Source: Solirubrobacteraceae bacterium
GTDB taxonomy: Bacteria; Actinomycetota; Thermoleophilia; Solirubrobacterales; Solirubrobacteraceae
Assembly: GCA_023230855.1 (NCBI GenBank)
Contig: JALNWQ010000030.1
Location: forward strand, 1 to 14,277
Length of the DNA stretch: 14,277 nucleotides
Direction: 5' to 3'
Shown here: positions 1 to 5,631 of the stretch, piece after piece
How positions within the stretch are numbered: the first letter of the stretch is position 1
How the letters are laid out: each line of letters starts with the position of its first letter
Notes under the pieces: generated by a model
What the model was told of the DNA's origin: nothing
Seen by the model: the letters and a program-made list of their open reading frames with translations, nothing else
Database searches by the model: none
Position numbers and translations under genes: made by a program

Positions 1-2
1 CC

Positions 3-935
3 GATACGTCGGGCACCACCACGATCCGCCGCGGCAGCAGCCCGCACGTGGCGCCGATCGACCGCCAGGCCGTCACCGTCGACCCGTTCGACGGGGACCG
101 TCGGCCGACCGGATCGCATCGCGGCCGGGACCACCTCGATCCGGTGGCGGACCCGATCGTCGTCGACTTGTTCGCCCCGACCGACGACGAGCTCCGGCTC
201 GCCGCACGCAACGAGCACCGTCGCCGCCTTGAGGTCGGCGTGATCCTGCGGCGCGAGGAGCGTCGCCCCGGACCGCTGACGCTAGCTCGCCTGTACCGCC
301 TGGCCGAGCTTGCCGACGCTGCGGGCCGCCCCGTCGACGCGCGCCGCTGGCGCGGCCAGGCCACCACGATCCGCTCGGCCGGGACTCGCGCTTACCGGCA
401 CGTCATCCATCGCCGACGCAGCGGCCCCGAGCACCCGATCGACCGCGATGAGCTGCGCGCGCTCGTCAACGCCGTACCGGGCATGTTGACCGCCACGGAG
501 TCCCGGCTCCTGGCTTCGTACCTGCGCCTCGGTACCCTCGAGGATGCCGCGAAGACGCTCGGGCTCGACCTCGACGCGGCCGACCTGGCGCTACGGCGGA
601 CGAAGGCGAAGATCGGCGCGTTCCTTCGCGACGAAGATCAACAGCATGCGTCCCGGGCCGCCCGCACAGCGGAATCCGTCGCGTTGGGGCGCACCAACGC
701 CGCCCGTGCACCGTCGCGTCGCCCCCGGCAGCGTGGCGCGGGACCGCGGCGCTCGGTCCGCACCGTCGGTCGTCGCGCGTCGTGCGGCAACGGCAACGGC
801 GGGTCCTCGGGAGGATCGCCCGGCGAAAGTGACCCTGAGCCACCGACGCCCGCGGGCAGCGTCGGCCGGCTGAGCACCCACAAGCCCGCCCAGGTCGTCG
901 CCGACCGGATCGGTGGTGCCGCATGCTCCGCCTGA
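3..935 (+). CDS. HTH-containing protein, open at left edge, disordered C-terminus
   Basis: The frame is open from base 3, so the gene may begin before the window; a GTG at 48 is the first in-window start but nothing marks it as the true one. Counting from that GTG, residues about 130-200 read as a helical region resembling sigma-70 region 4 or another helix-turn-helix (TESRLLASYLRLGTLEDAAK followed by a basic helix with RRTKAK). That suggests DNA binding or a sigma-like regulator. The last about 95 residues are Arg-rich and then Gly/Ser/Pro-rich, probably disordered. The stop overlaps the start of the next gene. I do not recognise the family; function is inferred only from the HTH-like segment and its place at the head of the visible operon. 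Confidence 0.6.
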   Translation, partial: DTSGTTTIRRGSSPHVAPIDRQAVTVDPFDGDRRPTGSHRGRDHLDPVADPIVVDLFAPTDDELRLAARNEHRRRLEVGVILRREERRPGPLTLARLYRLAELADAAGRPVDARRWRGQATTIRSAGTRAYRHVIHRRRSGPEHPIDRDELRALVNAVPGMLTATESRLLASYLRLGTLEDAAKTLGLDLDAADLALRRTKAKIGAFLRDEDQQHASRAARTAESVALGRTNAARAPSRRPRQRGAGPRRSVRTVGRRASCGNGNGGSSGGSPGESDPEPPTPAGSVGRLSTHKPAQVVADRIGGAACSA

Positions 936-1168
936 CGCCGGACCCGGATGGGACCCTCGTCGGCCACGGCGAGCACGGCACGTCGGTCCGCGTACACGAC
1001 CGCGGCCACGGCCGATGGGTGGCGACCGTGTTCGTCACGACCGATGAGGGCGTGACCTCGAGGCCGCCGACCGTGCTCGAGGCCCGCGAGCTGTCGCGGG
1101 CGATGGCATGGCGCCAGACGGTGCGCGAGATGCACGCCGACATCGGTCGATCGGTGGTGACGGCATGA
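923..1168 (+). CDS. Small hypothetical protein, 81 aa
   Basis: ATG at 923 lies inside the last codons of the preceding gene (stop 933-935), and the stop forms an ATGA overlap with the following DnaB-N gene, so it fits a coupled operon. The N-terminal half looks like a small beta-rich fold (GHGEHGTSVRVHDRGHGRWV), and the C-terminal about 30 residues look helical (LEARELSRAMAWRQTVREMH). There is no signal peptide, membrane segment or known motif. Similar tiny proteins are common between replication genes of actinobacterial elements. The support is the tight overlaps on both sides and high GC at third codon positions; function unknown. Confidence 0.6.
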   Translation: MLRLTPDPDGTLVGHGEHGTSVRVHDRGHGRWVATVFVTTDEGVTSRPPTVLEARELSRAMAWRQTVREMHADIGRSVVTA

Positions 1169-1578
1169 GCGCCTGGACCATCGGCCCCGAGGTCGACCGG
1201 GCCGAGCGGGCGATCCTCGCGGCCGCGCTCGATGGCGGGGTCTGGGATCTGGTGGTGCCGCTCCTCGCTGAGCGTCTCGCGCCCGACGACTTCGCCGACC
1301 CGATCCGCAGGATCATCTTCCGCCAGGTCGTGGAGCTCTACGCGGGCGGCCTGCCGGGCGCCCTGGAGAATGTTGTCGACGCCCTCCGTGAGTCCGGCGA
1401 GTTGGTCCGCGCCGGTGGTGAGGCGACCGTCGCCCGGATCGCGCGAGGCACGGTCTCCGTGCGCCTCGGAGACGACATCGCGACGTTGCGCCGCGAGGGT
1501 GACCGGCGTCGCCGTCTGGCTGAGCTGGACGCCGAACGCGAGCGACTCCTGTCGCCCGGCTGGAGCGTGGTCGCGTGA
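1165..1578 (+). CDS. DnaB N-terminal-domain-like protein (no helicase domain)
   Basis: The 137-residue product resembles only the N-terminal collar domain of replicative helicase DnaB, which binds primase DnaG and helps the hexamer assemble. Residues 8-95 follow the family pattern: an EVDRAERAILAAAL opening helix, LAPDDFADPIRRIIFRQVVELYAGG, then VDALRESGELVRAGGEATVARIA. Residues 105-130 form a charged helix like the start of the DnaB linker. The RecA-like ATPase half of DnaB (about 300 residues) is absent, and the gene ends cleanly at an overlapping GTGA with a P-loop ATPase gene. I chose ATG 1165 (ATGA overlap with the upstream gene) over an in-frame ATG at 1108 inside that gene. Probably a replication accessory acting with the next product. 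Confidence 0.75.
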   Translation: MSAWTIGPEVDRAERAILAAALDGGVWDLVVPLLAERLAPDDFADPIRRIIFRQVVELYAGGLPGALENVVDALRESGELVRAGGEATVARIARGTVSVRLGDDIATLRREGDRRRRLAELDAERERLLSPGWSVVA

Positions 1579-3005
1579 GCGCGCTCGAGCACCTCGCGCC
1601 GCTCGGCGCCGAGGTCTGGGTCACGTCCCTCGGGGCCGCCGTTGAGGAGGCGTGCGAGCACACTGAAGCCGACCCGGCCGCCGTGCTGCTGCATGTCCTG
1701 GCCGGTGTCGGTTCCGCGGTCGGCCCGCACGCCTATGCGGACTGGTCCGGCCATCGGACCCCGGCCCGCCTGTTCGGGCTCGTGATCGGTGGCACCGGGT
1801 CCGGGAAGGGAGCCGCCGAGTCCGTCGCGCTGCGGATGCTGCGCGATGCGGCCGGCGAATGGGCTGACGAGAACATCGTCGGCGGACTGGTGTCCGGCGA
1901 AGGGCTGCTCGCCGCCCTCGGGGGTGAGCGTGGCGACGACGGCGAGGGCGAGCCCGCGGCCCCGACCGGGAGGCACATCCTTGTCGTCGAGCCCGAGTTC
2001 GGTCGCGTCCTTGCCGCCGGCAACCGCGACGGGGCGACGCTGACGCACCTCCTGCGCGAGCTGTGGGACAAGGACCGCGCCGCTTCCCTGTCTCGCCAGC
2101 GCCCGCTCCGGGTGACCGGGGCGCACTTGTCGATCGTGGGGCACATCACCCCGACGGAGCTACAGCGGCTCGCCGACGCGAACGCGATCGAGAACGGCAC
2201 GATCAACCGGTTCATGCCGGTGGCGATCACCCGCGGTGCGCTGCGTCCGTTCGGTGATCCGCCGTCGAGCCTGGCGGCCGAGCGTCGCCGGGGGCGGGCA
2301 TCCACGATCGCCGCGGCGATCGACTTCGGCCGGTCCGCCGGACGGATCGACCTCGATCCCGACGCACGCGAACGATGGGCCGAGCTGTACCTCGACCTCG
2401 CACGGGAGCAGCCGGGGATGGTCGGGACGCTGGGCACGCGTGGCATCGCCCACTTGCAGCGGGTCGCGTTGATCCTTGCCATCGGCGACCGGGACCATCT
2501 GGTGCGACGCGTGCACCTGGACGCCGCCGCGGCGGTCTGGGACCGGGCGTCGGCGGCCTGGCGCTCCCTGTACGGGGACCGGCTCGGCGACCCGCTCGCG
2601 GATCTCCTGGCGGGACTTGTCGCCGAGGCCGGGCCGACGGGGCTCACCCGTCAGGAGATCCGTCGCGCGATCGGCAACCGCGAATCGGCGGCCCGCATCG
2701 ACACCGCCCGCGACACGTTGCAGGCCGCCGGGCGGATCGTCGTCGCGCGCGAGCCATCGGGCGGTCCGCCGGTCGAGCGATGGACGGTGCGGGACGGTGG
2801 ATCTAGTGGATCTGGTGGAGGTACTCCCGGCAGTACCTCCAGTACCTCCACTACCTCCACTAGATCCACGCTCCCCGAGCCCGGGCGGATCGACTGGAAT
2901 GCCGCGGCGGGCGTCCCGCCCGCCTATGCGCGAGCGACGGAGCCACCTCCGGACATCGCCGGGTGGGCCGAGATCGCCGCGGGCCTCGACGAGGGGCGCG
3001 TGTGA
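1575..3005 (+). CDS. DUF3987-type P-loop ATPase, putative replication protein
   Basis: Starts at GTG 1575, overlapping the upstream stop (GTGA), 476 residues. Residues 70-80 carry a Walker A loop (IGGTGSGKG, Lys78). Residues 134-147 form a Walker B-like strand with acidic residues (HILVVEPEFG). LSIVGHITPTEL at 185-196 and NGTINRFM at 207-214 are typical of DUF3987 (YfjI-like) proteins of phages and integrated elements, where the Arg may act as a finger. Residues about 327-400 resemble a winged helix (LTRQEIRRAIGN). A Gly/Ser/Thr linker at 408-431 is encoded by 9-bp repeats forming a hairpin. The family is usually assigned a helicase or primase-associated role. Lying directly after a DnaB-N protein, it may be the motor of a split helicase. 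Confidence 0.82.
   Translation: MSALEHLAPLGAEVWVTSLGAAVEEACEHTEADPAAVLLHVLAGVGSAVGPHAYADWSGHRTPARLFGLVIGGTGSGKGAAESVALRMLRDAAGEWADENIVGGLVSGEGLLAALGGERGDDGEGEPAAPTGRHILVVEPEFGRVLAAGNRDGATLTHLLRELWDKDRAASLSRQRPLRVTGAHLSIVGHITPTELQRLADANAIENGTINRFMPVAITRGALRPFGDPPSSLAAERRRGRASTIAAAIDFGRSAGRIDLDPDARERWAELYLDLAREQPGMVGTLGTRGIAHLQRVALILAIGDRDHLVRRVHLDAAAAVWDRASAAWRSLYGDRLGDPLADLLAGLVAEAGPTGLTRQEIRRAIGNRESAARIDTARDTLQAAGRIVVAREPSGGPPVERWTVRDGGSSGSGGGTPGSTSSTSTTSTRSTLPEPGRIDWNAAAGVPPAYARATEPPPDIAGWAEIAAGLDEGRV
2796..2867 (+). repeat. Nine-base tandem repeats forming an imperfect hairpin inside the ATPase gene
   Basis: Eight 9-base units run in frame with the gene. Units 1-3 are GGTGGATCT, AGTGGATCT and GGTGGAGGT, then a hinge ACTCCCGGC, then AGTACCTCC twice, ACTACCTCC and ACTAGATCC. 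The right units are near reverse complements of the left ones. The outer arms 2797-2809 and 2857-2869 match over 13 bases, and the inner arms 2816-2825 and 2832-2841 match over 10 bases around a CCCGGC loop. The repeat encodes a flexible Gly/Ser/Thr linker, so it could be simple linker expansion. The combined direct and inverted symmetry also resembles iterons or an origin hairpin. Confidence 0.8.
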
Positions 3006-3373
3006 TGCTGGTACAGCTCGCCTTGCCGCTCGACGCCGCCACCGACGGCCGTGCGTATACGTGCCCGCACGGCACGACCTGGCCGCGGTGGCAGGAGCGT
3101 TCGCTCCCCGTCACCGGCCGTTGCTGCCGTGAGCTGCGCCGCGCCGTCGCGGACATCGTGCAGACCGCCGGGCGGTTCGGTGTGGACCCGCACCCGGCGC
3201 TCGATGGCCTGCCCGGCGTCTTGCACCAGGCCCAACACGCCGACATGACCGGGTACAGCCCGGCACCGACGATCGCCGCGGTCCGGGCGTGGCGAGACCG
3301 CGGCCTCCGGGCCCTCGCACGCGAGCGCCTCGCCGCCGACGATGCCCGCGATCGGGGACGGGTGATCGCATGA
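3005..3373 (+). CDS. Small hypothetical protein with paired cysteines, 122 aa
   Basis: ATG 3005 shares its A with the upstream stop (TGATG); a GTG at 3002 in the same frame is an alternative. The stop overlaps the excisionase start by ATGA. The N-terminus has YTCPHG near residue 20 and GRCCREL near residue 39, which could form a small metal site (Cys, His, Cys, Cys), but the spacing matches no zinc finger I recognise. The rest is helical, with Arg- and Ala-rich helices (AVRAWRDRGLRALARERL). There is no membrane segment or signal peptide. Its place between the replication ATPase and excisionase suggests a role in maintenance or regulation of the element, which is inference only. Confidence 0.65.
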   Translation: MLVQLALPLDAATDGRAYTCPHGTTWPRWQERSLPVTGRCCRELRRAVADIVQTAGRFGVDPHPALDGLPGVLHQAQHADMTGYSPAPTIAAVRAWRDRGLRALARERLAADDARDRGRVIA

Positions 3374-3669
3374 GTGTCGCTCGCGCGATTCTCGCCGAGG
3401 TCCGGGCCGATCCCGCGCTCGCGGCAGAGCTGGCGACGCTCGTCGCCAGCTACCTGCCGACGAGCCCGGTCGTCGACTCCGACCTCCTGTCTGTGGCCGA
3501 CGCCGCCGAGTACCTGCGGTGCGGCCGACAGCGGATCTACAACCTCGTGTCGGAGCACCGGATCGCGTACTTGAAGGACGGTTCCCGGGTCCTGATCCGC
3601 CGGTCGGATCTGGACGCATACCTCGAACGCCATGACGTCCCGGTGGCGCGCGGGCGGCAGGCGGCGTAG
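3370..3669 (+). CDS. Excisionase-family HTH DNA-binding protein
   Basis: This 99-residue protein has a MerR-like/HTH_17 domain at residues 39-88. LLSVADAAEYLRCGRQRIYNLV is the helix-turn-helix, followed by the wing strand IAYLKDGSRVLIRRSDLDAYLERH, the standard layout of Xis/AlpA-type proteins. Such proteins bend DNA next to attachment sites to steer the integrase to excision, or act as element transcription regulators. ATG 3370 overlaps the upstream stop (ATGA). It does not sit beside the integrase: three genes and a structured leader lie between, so its expression could be separate from that of the integrase. The domain call is firm; excisionase versus plain regulator is open. Confidence 0.85.
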   Translation: MSVARAILAEVRADPALAAELATLVASYLPTSPVVDSDLLSVADAAEYLRCGRQRIYNLVSEHRIAYLKDGSRVLIRRSDLDAYLERHDVPVARGRQAA

Positions 3670-3672
3670 GAT
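3667..3672 (+). promoter_or_regulatory. Candidate -10 box TAGGAT
   Basis: TAGGAT fits the actinobacterial -10 pattern TANNNT and begins at the excisionase stop codon. It would start transcription near 3679, giving an untranslated leader of about 160 nt before the ribbon-helix-helix gene. It sits in a short inverted repeat (GTAGG-ATG-CCTAC, 3666-3678). I see no convincing -35 hexamer at 16-18 bases upstream. Confidence 0.4.
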
Positions 3673-3838
3673 GCCTACCGCAGCACCCAATAAGTGGTGC
3701 CCGCGCGATTGGCGTCGCCGGGCACCTGGCCCCGAGGATCAGACCCTCGGAACGAAGCGAACGGTACCCGCCTTCGGCGACCGTTGCGACCTCGCCCCGA
3801 ACCCGAACCTCGGGGTCTCCAACCACAAGGAGACCCAC
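3670..3838 (+). promoter_or_regulatory. Structured untranslated leader with mutually exclusive hairpins at the SD
   Basis: No coding gene is supported in this 169-base gap, although one frame stays open. Inverted repeats are packed along it: 3696-3703 with 3719-3726 (8 bp), 3732-3737 with 3745-3750 (6 bp), 3760-3765 with 3780-3785 enclosing 3769-3772 with 3776-3779 (bulged 10 bp), 3795-3800 with 3810-3815 (6 bp), and 3813-3820 with 3829-3836 (8 bp, loop AACCACAA). The last hairpin buries the Shine-Dalgarno AAGGAG (3827-3832). The two last hairpins share bases 3813-3815, so they cannot both be complete. This looks like a translational switch or protein-binding leader; I cannot match it to a known riboswitch. 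Confidence 0.5.
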
Positions 3839-4042
3839 ATGAGCACCACCGATCCGAGCCCCGACGCCGACGAGCGCGAGGGCCGCACGATCCACGTCCG
3901 GTTGACCGATGCGGAGTACGCGACGCTCGTCGAGCGCGCGTCCGCCAACCACCGGACCGTGGCCGGCCAGGTCCGCCGCGACCTCGCGACCGCGGTCGGC
4001 GCCCTCGTCCAGGACGCGACCCGGACCGAGGTTCCGGCATGA
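3839..4042 (+). CDS. Ribbon-helix-helix-like DNA-binding protein, 67 aa
   Basis: ATG 3839 has the clearest Shine-Dalgarno of the element, AAGGAG six bases upstream, and it is the only element gene not overlapped or abutted by its predecessor. After an acidic tail of about 15 residues, RTIHVRLTDAEYATLVERAS (16-35) has the strand-helix pattern of a ribbon-helix-helix repressor, and HRTVAGQVRRDLATAV (38-53) the second helix. Such proteins dimerise through the strand and often bind operators near their own gene, so autoregulation through the leader DNA is plausible. It is coupled by ATGA to the next gene. A plasmid copy-control or antitoxin-like repressor is possible; no toxin family is recognisable next to it. 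Confidence 0.7.
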   Translation: MSTTDPSPDADEREGRTIHVRLTDAEYATLVERASANHRTVAGQVRRDLATAVGALVQDATRTEVPA

Positions 4043-4425
4043 ACGCCGTCGACGAGATGACGCCCGCCGAGCGCCTCGAGTTCCTGCGCTCCTACGTCGA
4101 CCGCCCGTACGAGCCGCTCGAGGCCGAACGCGAGTGGTGCGCCGCGATGGTCGCCCACGCCCGCCGGGAGTACCAGCAGCTCGGTCTGGCCGGTAGCGGG
4201 GCCCGTCGCGCGGATCGGATCACCGATGCGCTCGGCCGCATGGCCAACGTCCCGGCCCGACCCGACCCCGGCCCGGAAGGCGACGGCGAGCCGCTGACGG
4301 ACGAGGAGATCGCCGGGATGCTCGCCGACGAGTTCGACGACGCCGACGAGTTCGGGGCGCATGCTGGCTGGCTCCGCGTCGCCCGCGAAGCCCGCCGCAT
4401 CCTCACGACCGGAGGCATGGCATGA
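4039..4425 (+). CDS. Hypothetical acidic protein, 128 aa
   Basis: It is linked by ATGA overlaps to both neighbours. The N-terminal half is helical (TPAERLEFLRSYVDRPYEPL, then EREWCAAMVAHARREYQQLG). A Pro/Gly/Asp-rich segment (about 75-92) follows, then an acidic helix LTDEEIAGMLADEFDDADEF, and a basic C-terminal helix (WLRVAREARRIL). There is no signal peptide, membrane span, or catalytic motif. I do not recognise a family. It sits between a ribbon-helix-helix protein and a Topo VI A-like protein, so an accessory or partner role is possible. A toxin role was considered because it follows an RHH gene but nothing in the sequence supports it. Confidence 0.65.
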   Translation: MNAVDEMTPAERLEFLRSYVDRPYEPLEAEREWCAAMVAHARREYQQLGLAGSGARRADRITDALGRMANVPARPDPGPEGDGEPLTDEEIAGMLADEFDDADEFGAHAGWLRVAREARRILTTGGMA

Positions 4426-5630
4426 GCACCACCGACGCCATCCAAGCCGCGTTGGACGCCCAGGACGAGCGCGAGGCCCGCTTCTACCGGGACATGGCCG
4501 AGTACGCCCGCGCCGAGCACGCCCGCGAGCCGCTGACCGGCGACGGGCTGCGCCGGTACCAGCGGGTCGTCAGGGCTTGCGACCGGGCGGCATCGAGCGG
4601 CCCCCGCCCCCGGCTCCACGACAACCCCACGACCACGGACCCCGACCCCCCGATGACTACTACCCCGAACGTCCCCGGCGCCCAGGCGTCGGGGACTCGG
4701 GGCCGCTCCCAACCGCATGTCACGCCTAGGCGTGACACCGGCAGGAGTCGGCCTCGTGGCTACGCCGACTGGACCCCACGGCCCGAGACCGCGATCGTCG
4801 TCGAGCAGGTCCGCGGGATCTTGCACGAGTACCGCGACCACCTCCCGCTGACGGTGCGCCAGGTCTTCTACCGGCTCGTCGGAGCGCACGACTACCCCAA
4901 GGACGAACGCGCCTACAAGCGCCTGTGCGAGTACATCGTGAGGGCCAGACGCGGCCGCATGATCGCCTTCGACGCCATCCGCGACGACGGGATCACGCAC
5001 TACGAGAGCGACTTCTACGGTGGCCCCGCGGACTTCTGGGATGACGTTGGCCGCCGCGCGCACCGCCACCGCCGCGACCGTCAGATCGGTCAGGCCCAGT
5101 ACGTCGAGCTGTGGACCGAGGCCGCCGGCATGGCCCCCCAGCTCGCGCGCGTGGCCGACAGGTTCTCCGTGCCCGTGTTCTCCGCCGGAGGGTTCGTCTC
5201 CCTGACCGCCGTCCGGAAGATCGTGGACCGCGCGACCCGCCGCAATGTCCCGACCGTGCTGCTGCACGTCGGCGACTACGACCCGTCCGGCGAGTCGATC
5301 TTCAACGCCCTCGTCGACGACGCCCGCGAGTTCGTGGAGGCTGACCGGGTGATCCACACCCAGCGCATCACCGCCGTACGGGTCGCGCTCACCGCCGACC
5401 AGGTCGACGAGTACGACCTCCCGACCGCCCCCGCGAAGAAGACCGACAGCCGCGCGGCCCGGTGGGACGCCGCTACCTGTCAGCTCGAAGCGCTCGCACC
5501 CGACGACCTCGCCCAGATCGTCCAAGACGAGATCGACAACCTCATGGACTGGACGACGCTGACCCAGCAGATCATGCGCGAGGAGAACGAGAAGACCGAC
5601 CTCCTCCGAGCCCTCCCGGAGAGGACGTGA
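4422..5630 (+). CDS. Spo11/Topo VI subunit A-like protein (Mini-A type)
   Basis: The 402-residue product has the two hallmarks of the type IIB topoisomerase A subunit. The first is a catalytic-tyrosine helix LPLTVRQVFYRLV (141-153, Tyr150 in VRQVFYR). The second is a Toprim domain with the acidic residue in VELWTEAAGM (Glu233) and the DxD motif in LHVGDYDPSG (Asp285, Asp287). The family cleaves DNA through a 5'-phosphotyrosyl link with Mg2+. Short A-like proteins without a B (ATPase) subunit are known in mobile elements as Mini-A; no GHKL ATPase gene is visible here. Residues 1-56 are a charged helical extension and 57-118 a low-complexity linker containing a 20-bp palindrome. ATG 4422 overlaps the upstream stop; an in-frame ATG at 4653 is an alternative start. 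Confidence 0.82.
   Translation: MSTTDAIQAALDAQDEREARFYRDMAEYARAEHAREPLTGDGLRRYQRVVRACDRAASSGPRPRLHDNPTTTDPDPPMTTTPNVPGAQASGTRGRSQPHVTPRRDTGRSRPRGYADWTPRPETAIVVEQVRGILHEYRDHLPLTVRQVFYRLVGAHDYPKDERAYKRLCEYIVRARRGRMIAFDAIRDDGITHYESDFYGGPADFWDDVGRRAHRHRRDRQIGQAQYVELWTEAAGMAPQLARVADRFSVPVFSAGGFVSLTAVRKIVDRATRRNVPTVLLHVGDYDPSGESIFNALVDDAREFVEADRVIHTQRITAVRVALTADQVDEYDLPTAPAKKTDSRAARWDAATCQLEALAPDDLAQIVQDEIDNLMDWTTLTQQIMREENEKTDLLRALPERT
4718..4737. repeat. Perfect 20-bp palindrome inside the Mini-A gene
   Basis: TGTCACGCCTAGGCGTGACA is identical to its reverse complement, with no central spacer. It is in the codons for residues 99-106 within the low-complexity linker, outside the conserved catalytic parts, so the protein need not constrain it. 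Such a site suits a dimeric DNA-binding protein or a nicking/cleavage site. I do not know it as a defined operator. Confidence 0.9.
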
Positions 5631-5631
5631 C

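Noticed and set aside
2796..2867. CRISPR-like array
   Set aside because: Units are only 9 bases, contiguous with no spacers, and lie within an open gene.
3632..3838. Coding extension upstream of the RHH gene through the leader
   Set aside because: Frame is open but the peptide is low-quality (Arg/Pro), a good Shine-Dalgarno precedes ATG 3839, and the region is filled with inverted repeats.
3839..4425. Type II toxin-antitoxin pair (RHH antitoxin plus downstream toxin)
   Set aside because: The downstream protein has no RelE/ParE, VapC or other toxin motif and is larger and acidic; the pair sits inside a coupled element operon.
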